Shown here piece after piece: positions 1 to 6,986 of a stretch of DNA of 64,000 nucleotides. The DNA comes from Mycolicibacterium boenickei. GTDB taxonomy: Bacteria; Actinomycetota; Actinomycetes; Mycobacteriales; Mycobacteriaceae. Made by a program: the position numbers and the translations under genes. The DNA lies in NCBI RefSeq assembly GCF_010731295.1, contig NZ_AP022579.1, positions 930,001 through 994,000 on the forward strand, given 5' to 3'. Under the pieces are notes generated by a model that saw nothing but the letters and a program-made list of their open reading frames with translations, made no database searches and was not told the DNA's origin. Within the stretch, counting starts at the first letter, position 1. The number at the start of each line of letters is the position of its first letter.

Positions 1-340
1 CGGCCCCGTGGCCGGCGGCCCACCGGGCCAGCTCGCGTGCGCCTTCCGGTGAGGTCGTGGTCAGGTTCAGCAGGCGGCGCCCGGCCAGCCGGTCGGCCAC
101 TGGGTCGAGGACCTCATGCACCGAAGCCTGATCGAACAAGCAGACCACGATGAGGGCGGCGACGAGCGCGTCGGCCGGTGTGGCCAGGGCGGTGACTCCC
201 TCCTCGACGAGCGGGGCGACCCGTGCGGCGGTGCGATTCCAGACGAGGGTGGGGTGGCCCGCGCCGAGGGCGGTGCGAGCCAGCTGTGATCCCATGGCGC
301 CGAGACCGAGGAAACTGACCGATGGCTGTGTCGTTGTCAT
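1..340 (-). CDS. NAD(P)-dependent oxidoreductase, 6PGDH/imine-reductase type (partial, 3' end outside window)
   Basis: Translating the reverse strand from the ATG at 340 gives MTTTQPSVSFLGLGAMGSQL, a Rossmann nucleotide-binding start with the GxGxMG fingerprint of the 6-phosphogluconate/3-hydroxyisobutyrate dehydrogenase and imine reductase superfamily. The next segment contains WNRTAA, where the residue after the second beta strand (Asn-Arg) favours NADP(H). Only about 113 N-terminal residues are in the window, so the catalytic lysine and the helical C-terminal domain are not visible and the substrate cannot be named. The gene is divergent from an HxlR regulator 102 bases away, an arrangement in which the regulator commonly controls the reductase (inference). 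Confidence 0.8.
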   Translation of the reverse strand, partial: MTTTQPSVSFLGLGAMGSQLARTALGAGHPTLVWNRTAARVAPLVEEGVTALATPADALVAALIVVCLFDQASVHEVLDPVADRLAGRRLLNLTTTSPEGARELARWAAGHGA

Positions 341-374
341 GTCATCATCGTTGAAGCAACGCTAACCTCTGAAC

Positions 375-401
375 AAGTACCCACTATTTAGTGCGATACT
401 T
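375..401. promoter_or_regulatory. Nested palindrome, candidate HxlR operator
   Basis: AAGTA (375-379) and TACTT (397-401) flank an inner palindrome CACTATTTAGTG (382-393). The site lies in the divergent intergenic region between the reductase (start 340) and the HxlR gene (start 443). HxlR/YodB-type regulators bind TACT/AGTA-like inverted repeats, so this is the natural candidate; binding is inferred. Confidence 0.5.
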
Positions 402-442
402 ACTTTTTCGAAACTATTGACCCTGAGCAGCAAGGATGTCCG

Positions 443-781
443 ATGGCTCAACTCGGCAAGTTCACCTGCGGGCTGGATGCGGCGTTCGCCGTGGTGGACG
501 GCAAGTGGAAACCGCTCATCCTCTGGGAGCTTCAAGAAGGACCGAAGCGGTTCAACGCACTGCATCGCAGCCTGCCCGGGGTGTCCCAGAAGATGCTGAC
601 CCAGCACCTCAAGGAACTCCAGCGCCACGGCGTGGTGCACCGGGAGAGCTACCACGAGGTGCCGCCGCGGGTCGAGTACTCCATGACCCCCGCCGGCGAG
701 GAGCTGCTGGATGCCCTTGAACCACTGGGTAACTGGGCCACCAAGCACATCACACTGATCTGCGAGGGCGAGGCGAGCTAG
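443..781 (+). CDS. HxlR-family winged-helix transcriptional regulator
   Basis: The 112-residue product has the HxlR layout: a short N-terminus with a Cys (Cys9 in KFTCGLDAAF), then DGKWKPLILWELQEGPKRFN, SQKMLTQHLKELQRHGVVHR as recognition helix, and a wing ending in VEYSMTPAGEEL. The single N-terminal Cys is the position used for redox or electrophile sensing in YodB/HypR-like members (family knowledge; not shown here). The ATG at 443 is preceded by AAGGA at 432-436, which supports this start. It is divergent from the NAD(P)-dependent reductase and probably regulates it and itself through the palindrome at 375-401. Confidence 0.88.
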   Translation: MAQLGKFTCGLDAAFAVVDGKWKPLILWELQEGPKRFNALHRSLPGVSQKMLTQHLKELQRHGVVHRESYHEVPPRVEYSMTPAGEELLDALEPLGNWATKHITLICEGEAS

Positions 782-794
782 CCTTCGCGTCCGG

Positions 795-1295
795 TCAGGA
801 TCGGTCCACCGTGTGCAGCGTGACCTCGCCGAGCACTCCCGAGTCGATCTGCGCGGTCATGTACGTGCAGTACGGCTGCCTGCGACGGTCGGTCGGCGAT
901 CCCGGATTGAGCAGGCGCAGGCCGGTTTTCGCGGTGGTGTCCCACGGGATGTGACTGTGACCGAAGATCAGGACATCGGTCCCGGGGTAATCCCGGGCCA
1001 TCCGGGCCTCCCTGCCGGTGGCCGCACCCGTCTCGTGGACAACGGTGAACCGCAGGCCGTCCAACGTCACGTCGGCACGCTCGGGCAATCGCCGCCGCAG
1101 CTCGGCACCGTCGTTGTTGCCCCAACAGCCGATCAGATGCGCCGCCCGCGAGCTGAGCGCGTCGAGCAGGGCGGGATCGATCCAATCACCGGCGTGGACA
1201 ACGACATCCGCTTGGTCCACCTCGTCCCACACCTGCGCCGGGAGATCCTTGGCGCGCTTGGGTACATGGGTATCGGCGATGAGCAGCAGCCGCAT
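795..1295 (-). CDS. Calcineurin-like metallophosphoesterase (YfcE/MJ0936 type)
   Basis: The 166-residue protein begins MRLLLIADTHVPKRAKDLP, giving the D-x-H metal-binding motif, followed by VVHAGDW (GD motif), CWGNND (GNH/D-like motif), TVVHE and FGHSHIPW (GHxH). These are all the dinuclear-metal ligands of the small YfcE-type phosphodiesterases. The length fits the family (about 160-180). I chose the ATG at 1295 because the open frame upstream of it is Arg-rich and unlike the family. The gene is convergent with the HxlR gene (13-base gap). The substrate is unknown; cytosolic phosphodiesterase activity is inferred from family. Confidence 0.88.
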   Translation of the reverse strand: MRLLLIADTHVPKRAKDLPAQVWDEVDQADVVVHAGDWIDPALLDALSSRAAHLIGCWGNNDGAELRRRLPERADVTLDGLRFTVVHETGAATGREARMARDYPGTDVLIFGHSHIPWDTTAKTGLRLLNPGSPTDRRRQPYCTYMTAQIDSGVLGEVTLHTVDRS

Positions 1296-1388
1296 CCAGC
1301 CGAGCCTAGTTGACCGATGCCGATGAGCCCCGGAAGCGCAGCGGCGGGTTCGGGCCCGCAGGCGGCCAGCGCCGCTCACACTCCGACC

Positions 1389-1745
1389 ATGGATCTACTA
1401 CGCAACGTAGTTGTTTATGCGCATCTCATCGGCTTCGCGGTCATGGTCGGCGCCTGGATCGCCGAGGCAGCGGCCCGACGCTTCCTGATCACCCCGGTGA
1501 TGACCTACGGCATGACGCTGTCGCTCATCACCGGTCTGGCCCTGGCCGCGCCGTGGCCGGCCGGCATCGTCCTGAACTACCCCAAGATCGGCACCAAGCT
1601 GATCATCCTGATCGCGCTCGGCGCGGTACTCGGCATCGGCACCGCACGCCAGCGGCGCGCGGGCGGCCAACCGGTCATGGGCCTGTTCATCGCCGCAGGC
1701 GTGCTGCCCCTGCTCGCGTCGGCAATCGCGGTGCTGTGGAACTGA
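1389..1745 (+). CDS. Small integral membrane protein, unknown function
   Basis: From the ATG at 1389 the product is 118 residues with four hydrophobic stretches: about residues 5-23, 35-55, 65-80 and 95-116. The N-terminal segment carries His in a helix (YAHLIGFAVMVGAW), which resembles the DUF2269/CopD-like small membrane proteins, but there is too little for a family call. An in-frame ATG at 1317 would add 24 Ala/Ser/Pro-rich residues and is less likely. It is divergent from the phosphoesterase gene with a 93-base gap. Function not assigned. Confidence 0.65.
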   Translation: MDLLRNVVVYAHLIGFAVMVGAWIAEAAARRFLITPVMTYGMTLSLITGLALAAPWPAGIVLNYPKIGTKLIILIALGAVLGIGTARQRRAGGQPVMGLFIAAGVLPLLASAIAVLWN

Positions 1746-1828
1746 GCTCCCGCCCGAAGCTGAGCTGAACCTGAGACGTTCCCGTAAAGTTAACTGGCAA
1801 ACAACAATTGTCGGCAGGTACGGGAACG

Positions 1829-2260
1829 ATGGGTCACAGACACGCCATGGCAACCGCCAAGGTCATGCGCACGGCGGCATTCACCGGATGCGCTTCACCG
1901 CACGGTGATGTCAGCGTGCGGACGCGGCCGCGGCCCGCGGCGTCCGCACGTCAATCCCACCACGGCCTGTTCGAGCAGCCTCGGCGGCGCCGGTACATCG
2001 GACAGCTGAAGACCTCGACATCCACGGTGGCCGGCCGGTCACCGTGGATGAACGATCGCGTCACCGTGCTGCGCGGCTATCTGGCCGATCTGCACGGGCT
2101 GCATCTCCCGCCGGAGCTGGCCCGGGTCCAGGTGGCCGGCCACATCGAGCTCCTGGTCTCCGTGTTGCGGCTGAACCGCCAGACCGCGCGCCAGTTCGTG
2201 ACCGACGACGTGCTGCGCGAGATGGCCGTCGACATCGCGACCGCCGTCGCTTCCGAGTAG
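1829..2260 (+). CDS. Hypothetical protein with helical C-terminal half
   Basis: The frame gives 143 residues from the ATG at 1829; a TTG at 1808 would add seven. The first 75 residues are Arg/Ser/Thr-rich and low in predicted structure. The last 70, from MNDRVTVLRG, are helical with strongly GC-biased third positions, so coding is convincing mainly for this part; an alternative start at the ATG at 2047 would give only that domain. No motif or known family is recognised. It stands alone, followed by an inverted repeat and a terminator hairpin. Confidence 0.5.
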   Translation: MGHRHAMATAKVMRTAAFTGCASPHGDVSVRTRPRPAASARQSHHGLFEQPRRRRYIGQLKTSTSTVAGRSPWMNDRVTVLRGYLADLHGLHLPPELARVQVAGHIELLVSVLRLNRQTARQFVTDDVLREMAVDIATAVASE

Positions 2261-2288
2261 GCCCGCCGCGATCCTGGGGGCGATGCGC

Positions 2289-2345
2289 CGAGATCGACAC
2301 CAGGGTCGTAGCTTCACGCGAACCACAGCCCTGGTGTCGATCTCG
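2289..2345. repeat. Perfect 17-bp inverted repeat with 23-base loop
   Basis: CGAGATCGACACCAGGG (2289-2305) is exactly reverse-complementary to 2329-2345. The structure follows a gene by about 30 bases but lacks a T-run and is immediately followed by a separate, classical terminator hairpin. It therefore looks more like a dispersed intergenic palindromic element than a terminator. No second copy was noticed in this window. Confidence 0.75.
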
Positions 2346-2370
2346 ATGAAACAAGGCCCTCGAACAAACA

Positions 2371-2408
2371 AATCGAGGCGCGGTCCGCAGACCGCGCCTC
2401 GATTTTTT
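2371..2408. terminator. Rho-independent terminator (T-rich on both sides)
   Basis: A 15-bp perfect stem (2371-2385 with 2390-2404) closes a CGCA loop. On the plus strand it is followed by a run of six T; on the minus strand the flank is TTTGTTTGTT. It can end transcription of the upstream plus-strand gene and of the minus-strand tRNA genes that follow. Confidence 0.85.
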
Positions 2409-2413
2409 CAGAG

Positions 2414-2486
2414 TGCGCCCGAAGGGATTCGAACCCCTAACCTTCTGATCCGTAGTCAGATGCTCTATCCGTTGAGCTACGGGCGC
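2414..2486 (-). tRNA. tRNA-Arg (ACG)
   Basis: The reverse strand folds into a complete cloverleaf: acceptor GCGCCCG/CGGGCGC, anticodon stem TCTGA/TCAGA around loop CTACGGA (anticodon ACG), and a T arm with GGTTCGAATCC. Discriminator base is A and CCA is not encoded. It lies 37 bases downstream of a tRNA-Ser on the same strand, so the two may be co-transcribed. Confidence 0.97.
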
Positions 2487-2523
2487 CTAGCGTTATTCAG
2501 TTGTGCGGTTGACAAGTCAACCT

Positions 2524-2615
2524 TGGCGGAGGCGAGAGGATTTGAACCTCCGGTCCCCTGTAAGGGGGACAACTCATTAGCAGTGAGTCCCATTCGGCCG
2601 CTCTGGCACGCCTCC
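2524..2615 (-). tRNA. tRNA-Ser (GCT)
   Basis: A class II tRNA with acceptor GGAGGCG/CGCCTCC, anticodon loop CTGCTAA between ACTCA and TGAGT (anticodon GCT), a long variable arm (TTGTCCCCCTTACAGGGGAC) and T arm GGTTCAAATCC. Discriminator G is followed by an encoded CCA (2526-2524). The extra arm and anticodon identify serine. Confidence 0.97.
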
Positions 2616-2703
2616 TTTGAACTTCTGTGAGGGTACCGGACTCCGTCCTGTCGCCCGAAACCGCCGAGGGCACACAGTACACAGCCTCACCTATTCTGGC
2701 CAA

Positions 2704-3786
2704 GTGAGCATCCGTCTGCGCCCCGAAATGGCCGACCTTCCGGCGTACGCACCAGGCAAAACAGTCCCGGGCGCAATCAAGATCGCGAGCAACGAAACGG
2801 TGTTTCCGCCGCTTCCCAGCGTGCGCGAGGCGATCCTCAAAGCCACCGAGAATATCAACCGCTACCCCGACAACGGGTACCTTGACCTGCGCGAACACCT
2901 CGCCAAGCACGTCGGCTTCGCGCCGGAGAACATCGCCGTGGGCTGCGGATCGGTGAGCCTGTGCCAGCAGTTGATACAAATCACATCCGCCGCAGGCGAC
3001 GAAGTCGTGTACGGATGGCGCAGTTTCGAGATCTATCCGCTGCAGATCCGCACCGCAGGCGCGACGGGTGTCGCAGTCCCGCTGCGTGACGAGATTCACG
3101 ATCTCGACGCCATGCTCGCCGCGATCACCGACCGCACCCGGCTGATCTTCGTCTGCAACCCGAACAACCCGACTTCCACCGTGGTCGAGCCCGAGGCGCT
3201 GGCGCGGTTCGTGGCGGCGGTGCCCGACGACATCCTGATCGTGCTCGACGAGGCCTACGTGGAGTACATCCGCGACGGCTTGGTGCCCGACAGCTTCGGA
3301 CTGGTCCGCGCGCACCGCAATGTGGTTGTTCTGCGCACCTTCTCGAAGGCCTACGGGTTGGCCGGAATGCGCGTCGGGTACGCCGTCGCCGATCCGGAGA
3401 TCATCACCGCGCTGGGCAAGGTCTACGTGCCCTTCAGCGCGACGAGCGTGTCGCAGGCCGCCGCCATCGCCAGCCTGGAAGCCGCCGACGAACTGCTGGC
3501 CCGCACCGACGCCGTCGTCGCCGAACGCATCCGGGTCAGCGCGGCCCTGCGCGAAGCCGGATACGAATTCCCGCCGTCGCAGGCGAACTTCGTCTGGCTG
3601 CCGTTGGCCGAACGCACGCTGGACTTCGTGGCGAGGGCCGCCGACAACCGGCTCATCGTGCGCCCGTACGGTGAGGACGGCGTGCGGGTCACCATCGGGG
3701 CCCCGCACGAGAACAATGCCTTCCTGGAATTCGCCACCCGCTGGATCGCGGGTGACGCCGGGACCCGGACAGGAGAGACGAAGTGA
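2704..3786 (+). CDS. hisC2: Aromatic amino acid / histidinol-phosphate aminotransferase (HisC2/Pat, Rv3772-like)
   Basis: A 360-residue fold-type I PLP aminotransferase. It starts VSIRLRPEMADLPAYAPGKT, has the substrate-side motif IKIASNETVFPP, the PLP aspartate region FVCNPNNPTSTV and VLDEAYVEY, and the Schiff-base lysine in RTFSKAYGLAGMRVGYA. The GTG at 2704 fits the family N-terminus; a longer open frame upstream would run through the tRNA. M. tuberculosis Rv3772 is the second HisC homologue, which prefers aromatic amino acids (family knowledge). It is adjacent to tRNA-Ser as expected for this locus, and its stop overlaps the next gene's GTG, so the two are translationally coupled. Confidence 0.9.
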   Translation: MSIRLRPEMADLPAYAPGKTVPGAIKIASNETVFPPLPSVREAILKATENINRYPDNGYLDLREHLAKHVGFAPENIAVGCGSVSLCQQLIQITSAAGDEVVYGWRSFEIYPLQIRTAGATGVAVPLRDEIHDLDAMLAAITDRTRLIFVCNPNNPTSTVVEPEALARFVAAVPDDILIVLDEAYVEYIRDGLVPDSFGLVRAHRNVVVLRTFSKAYGLAGMRVGYAVADPEIITALGKVYVPFSATSVSQAAAIASLEAADELLARTDAVVAERIRVSAALREAGYEFPPSQANFVWLPLAERTLDFVARAADNRLIVRPYGEDGVRVTIGAPHENNAFLEFATRWIAGDAGTRTGETK

Positions 3787-4244
3787 ACGGTGCACGTGGC
3801 ACGTTCGACGGATTCGTCAGCCGCGAGGGGCAGATCCCCGACGCCGAACTCGACGCCTTCTGGGCGCTGCTGCGGCCCGCGAGCATCGACTTCATGCTCG
3901 GCGAGTGGAAGGGCGGCGAATTCCAGACCGGCCACAAGGCCAACGGGTTCATGAACAAGCTCAACTGGTTCGGCAAGACCTTCCGCTCGGCCGCCGAGGC
4001 CCAGCCGCTGGTGTGCCTGGACGCCCAGGGCAACAAGTTCTCCAACACCGAGGCCATGAACGGCGAGGCCAGCCTGTGGCTGGAGGAGTTCCGCGGCGAG
4101 GTGACCGCGACCATGGTCTACGACGGCCGCCCCGTGCACGATCACTTCAAGGTGGTCGACGACAACACCGTGGTGGGCATCATGAACGGCAAGGGCGCCG
4201 TGGTCGACGGCCGCTACCTGTACTTCTACCTGCAGCGCGTCTAA
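3783..4244 (+). CDS. GXWXG / DUF4334-domain protein
   Basis: The 153-residue product has the GEWKGGEF motif (GxWxGxxF, about residues 40-47) typical of the GXWXG N-terminal domain, followed by a beta-rich second half with GEVTATMVYDGRPVHDHFK and DGRYLYFYLQRV, matching DUF4334. Biochemical function of the family is not established. The GTG start at 3783 overlaps the hisC2 stop, indicating an operon. The end overlaps by four bases the convergent TIGR03086-type gene. Confidence 0.8.
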   Translation: MNGARGTFDGFVSREGQIPDAELDAFWALLRPASIDFMLGEWKGGEFQTGHKANGFMNKLNWFGKTFRSAAEAQPLVCLDAQGNKFSNTEAMNGEASLWLEEFRGEVTATMVYDGRPVHDHFKVVDDNTVVGIMNGKGAVVDGRYLYFYLQRV

Positions 4245-4786
4245 CCGAGCGGCCGGCGGCCGGTGAAGGCCAGCAGCCGGTCGAGTGCCGGCGCGTCGTC
4301 GGCAACCGTGACCGGATCGTCGAAACCGGCCCGCACCCGTCCCTCAGGTGTGAGGACGGCGCGGGACCATTCCAGGATCTGTTCGGGAGCGTCGTCCGAC
4401 ACCTCCACCGTCTGGCCCGTCGCCTCGGCGTAATCCCAGGCGTGCACCAGGAATTCCAGCGACAGGATCTGAGCCGGTATGGGCGCGGGCATCTCGCCTG
4501 CCCCGAACGGCACCGTGCCGTCGACCCCGCGTCGTCGCCATGCCGCCACGGCGGGCCGCGCCGCGCCGATCACCTGATCCTCCACCGAACCGTCGGGTTC
4601 GCGTTCGGGAATCTGCGCACCGGCCGCCGAGCCGATCACGGTGATCGAGTTCAGCAGGTGGTCCGTCAACCCCGCCACGTCGAACTCGCGACAAGGTGTT
4701 GGACGGGACAGATCCTCCGCGGTGACGCCGTGCAGCACGCGTTGCAGCACGTCGAGCGTGGCCTCGGCGCTATCGAGTTCATCCAT
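4241..4786 (-). CDS. TIGR03086-family / mycothiol maleylpyruvate isomerase-like protein (Rv3773c-like)
   Basis: The 181-residue protein starts MDELDSAEATLDVLQRVLHG and continues with TPCREFDVAGLTDHLLNS, the DinB/MDMPI_N-like four-helix segment with the metal-site His. Near the C-terminus it has EFLVHAWDYAEATGQ, the HxWD element of the family. These features match TIGR03086 proteins, which are proposed thiol-dependent, metal-binding enzymes. The ATG at 4786 is preferred to an upstream frame that would overlap echA21. It is divergent from echA21, with only 19 bases between the starts, as Rv3773c and echA21 are in M. tuberculosis. Confidence 0.85.
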   Translation of the reverse strand: MDELDSAEATLDVLQRVLHGVTAEDLSRPTPCREFDVAGLTDHLLNSITVIGSAAGAQIPEREPDGSVEDQVIGAARPAVAAWRRRGVDGTVPFGAGEMPAPIPAQILSLEFLVHAWDYAEATGQTVEVSDDAPEQILEWSRAVLTPEGRVRAGFDDPVTVADDAPALDRLLAFTGRRPLG

Positions 4787-4805
4787 ACTCGGTAGTGTCC
4801 ACCCC

Positions 4806-5621
4806 ATGTCTGACACGTACGAGTCCGTTTCCGTCGAGATCAAGGACCACGTCGCCCAGGTGACGCTGCTGGGTCCCGGCAAGGGCAACGCGATGGGTCC
4901 GGCGTTCTGGGCCGAGATGCCCGACGTGTTCGGCTCGCTCGATGCCGACCCGGACGTCCGCGCGATCGTGCTGACCGGATCGGGCAAGAACTTCAGTTAC
5001 GGCCTCGACCTGCCGGCGATGGGTGCGACGATGCCCGGCCTGGATGCCGGCGCGAAAGCTCGCGCCGACTTCCACACCACGCTGCGCAAGATGCAGGGCG
5101 CCATCACGGCCGTCGCCGACTGCCGCACCCCGACCATCGCCTCGATCCACGGCTGGTGCATCGGCGGCGGCGTCGACCTGATCAGTGCGGTCGACATCCG
5201 CTACGCCAGCACCGACGCCAAGTTCTCGGTGCGCGAGACCAAGCTGGCCATCGTCGCCGACGTAGGCAGCCTGGCCCGGCTGCCACTGATCCTGTCCGAC
5301 GGACATCTGCGCGAGCTGGTGTTGACGGGCAAGGACATTGATGCCGCGCGCGCCGAGAAGATCGGTCTGGTCAACGACGTGTACGCCGATGCCGACGCCT
5401 CACTGGCGGCCGCGCACGCCACGGCCGCTGAGATCGCCGCCAACCCGCCGCTGACCGTCGCCGGGGTGAAGGACGTCCTCGACCAACAGCGCACCGCCAG
5501 GGTGGCCGAGAGCCTGCGCTACGTCGCCGCCTGGAACTCCGCCTTCCTGCCGTCGAAAGATCTGGCCGAGGCCGTCACCGCGATGTTCCAGAAGCGCCCG
5601 CCGCAGTTCACCGGGGAATAG
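4806..5621 (+). CDS. echA21: Enoyl-CoA hydratase/isomerase family protein (EchA21, Rv3774-like)
   Basis: The 271-residue crotonase-fold protein contains FSYGLDLPAM and IHGWCIGGGVDLISAVDIRYA, the two oxyanion-hole segments, then FSVRETKLAIVADVGSLARL. In the second active-site position Asp (VADVGS) is present, as in dienoyl-CoA isomerase-like members, rather than the Glu pair of classical hydratases, so hydratase versus isomerase activity is uncertain. Position next to an Rv3773c-like gene supports orthology to echA21. The 3' end overlaps the convergent reductase gene by 14 bases. Confidence 0.9.
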   Translation: MSDTYESVSVEIKDHVAQVTLLGPGKGNAMGPAFWAEMPDVFGSLDADPDVRAIVLTGSGKNFSYGLDLPAMGATMPGLDAGAKARADFHTTLRKMQGAITAVADCRTPTIASIHGWCIGGGVDLISAVDIRYASTDAKFSVRETKLAIVADVGSLARLPLILSDGHLRELVLTGKDIDAARAEKIGLVNDVYADADASLAAAHATAAEIAANPPLTVAGVKDVLDQQRTARVAESLRYVAAWNSAFLPSKDLAEAVTAMFQKRPPQFTGE

Positions 5622-6516
5622 GCGTCCAGCCGAGCTCGGCCTTGGCCTTCGCGTTCGACAGCGGAAGCCAGGCCGTGCCGAACGCGGTGGCCGGATACGG
5701 CGCGACCAATCCGACCAGCCGATGCGAAATCGGCCAGGGGCGCGGCCGGTTCAGGTTCGCGTTCAGTTCCCGGACGTAGTCGCCGAAAGACTGCGGACGA
5801 TCGTCGACGATGTTGTAGATCTGCCCGCCGCGCCCCTTCTCCAGCGCGTCGGCCGTGGCCCGGGCGACATCGTCGATGTGTACCCACGACAGGATGCCCG
5901 TCCCGGTCAACGCCGGCATTGCCCACCACTTGGCCAGCCTGCGGAACAAGTCGTCGTGGGTGACGCCGCCGCCGTAGAAGACGCCGTACCGCAACACGAT
6001 TCCCTCGGTGCCGCGGTGCTCACCGGAGCTCAGCACATCACGTTCCATCCCCCGCAGCGCGGCCAGCATCGGTTCGCCGCCACGGGGCGGTGGCCCGGGG
6101 TACGGGTCGGACTCGTCGATCAGTCGGGGGCCGGTCGAGCCGTAACCGTAGGCGAAGATCACCGACTCGGCGACGACGCGGCGCACCCCGGCCCGTTGGG
6201 CGGCGGCCACCAGGTTGCCCGCACCCCGGCTCCACAGTTCTCTGGCCGGCTCGAAATCCTTCATCCGCTTGGGCCCCAGCTTGGGCAACGTGGTCAGCAG
6301 GCTCACCACCGCCTCAGGCGCGAATTCAGCCATCGCAGAGTCGATCTGGCCCGCGTCGAGCACGTCGGCCACCACCGGCTTGGCGCCGGCGGCAGAGATC
6401 TGGGCCGTCTTGCCCGAGGAACGGGTCACCCCGATGACCTCGTGGCCGCGCGCATTGAGCTCACGCAGCAACGGGATTCCCGGGACACTCGTCGCACCGG
6501 CCACCAGGACACGCAT
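5608..6516 (-). CDS. NAD(P)-dependent epimerase/dehydratase family protein (extended SDR)
   Basis: The 302-residue product starts MRVLVAGATSVPGIPLLREL, a GxTxxxG-type nucleotide-binding motif, and continues with VVADVLD and FAYGYGSTG in the active-site region; WVHIDDVARATADAL and YNIVDD are the late extended-SDR motifs. The usual YxxxK is not clear (the Tyr region reads VIFAYGYGST), so this may be an atypical, reductase- or binding-type member. The next gene upstream on the same strand ends directly at this ATG, so they form an operon transcribed away from the MocR regulator at 6986. Confidence 0.85.
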   Translation of the reverse strand: MRVLVAGATSVPGIPLLRELNARGHEVIGVTRSSGKTAQISAAGAKPVVADVLDAGQIDSAMAEFAPEAVVSLLTTLPKLGPKRMKDFEPARELWSRGAGNLVAAAQRAGVRRVVAESVIFAYGYGSTGPRLIDESDPYPGPPPRGGEPMLAALRGMERDVLSSGEHRGTEGIVLRYGVFYGGGVTHDDLFRRLAKWWAMPALTGTGILSWVHIDDVARATADALEKGRGGQIYNIVDDRPQSFGDYVRELNANLNRPRPWPISHRLVGLVAPYPATAFGTAWLPLSNAKAKAELGWTPIPR

Positions 6517-6939
6517 CTAGGGTTCTCCTGTCTTGTCGTCGGACATGCTGGCACGCAAGGCGATTGCCAACAGCACCGTCGTCACCACCAGACCCACCGC
6601 TTCCAGCCAACCGACCCAGCTGCCTGAGGCGTGGTTCGTGTCGATCAGGTGGCTCACCGAATGCAGGGCCCAGTGCCCGGTGGCGAAGGCCAGCGCGGGT
6701 ACCCGCCACCGCGGCCATTTGAGGGCCGCCAGCATCATCAGTCCGAGCGGCAGCTCGAACGACGCGTTGTCGAGAATGTAGTGATCGTTGCGCACACCGA
6801 ACGCGCCGAGCGTGTCGAAGAACGTGCCGGGTGCCAGCAGCATGAACAGCCCGAGGCTCACCGAGTAGACACCGAACACGGCGAGGACCACTTCGGGGTA
6901 GCGCCGGGTTTGCGTCACCGGGCCCGCAGCGTTGGCCAT
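6517..6939 (-). CDS. Four-helix integral membrane protein, unknown function
   Basis: The 140-residue protein has four hydrophobic segments (about residues 17-38, 58-74, 80-95 and 108-127). Helix-flanking motifs GHWALHSVSHLIDT contain several His. Its stop codon abuts the start of the SDR gene with no gap, so the two are co-transcribed. It diverges from the MocR-type regulator with 46 bases between starts, which suggests that this operon is the regulator's target. Confidence 0.75.
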   Translation of the reverse strand: MANAAGPVTQTRRYPEVVLAVFGVYSVSLGLFMLLAPGTFFDTLGAFGVRNDHYILDNASFELPLGLMMLAALKWPRWRVPALAFATGHWALHSVSHLIDTNHASGSWVGWLEAVGLVVTTVLLAIALRASMSDDKTGEP

Positions 6940-6971
6940 GCCATCACGCTAACGCCGCAGTGGTCTCCGAG

Positions 6972-6986
6972 TAGGCTCCAATTTCA
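6972..6986 (+). promoter_or_regulatory. Candidate -10 box and leaderless start of MocR gene
   Basis: TAGGCT at 6972-6977 lies eight bases before the ATG at 6986, and no Shine-Dalgarno sequence is present. In mycobacteria this geometry usually means a leaderless transcript starting at the ATG. Confidence 0.4.

Noticed and set aside
2497..3795. Open frame antisense to hisC2 that runs through tRNA-Ser
   Set aside because: Covers a tRNA gene and a well-conserved aminotransferase; composition is that of a shadow.
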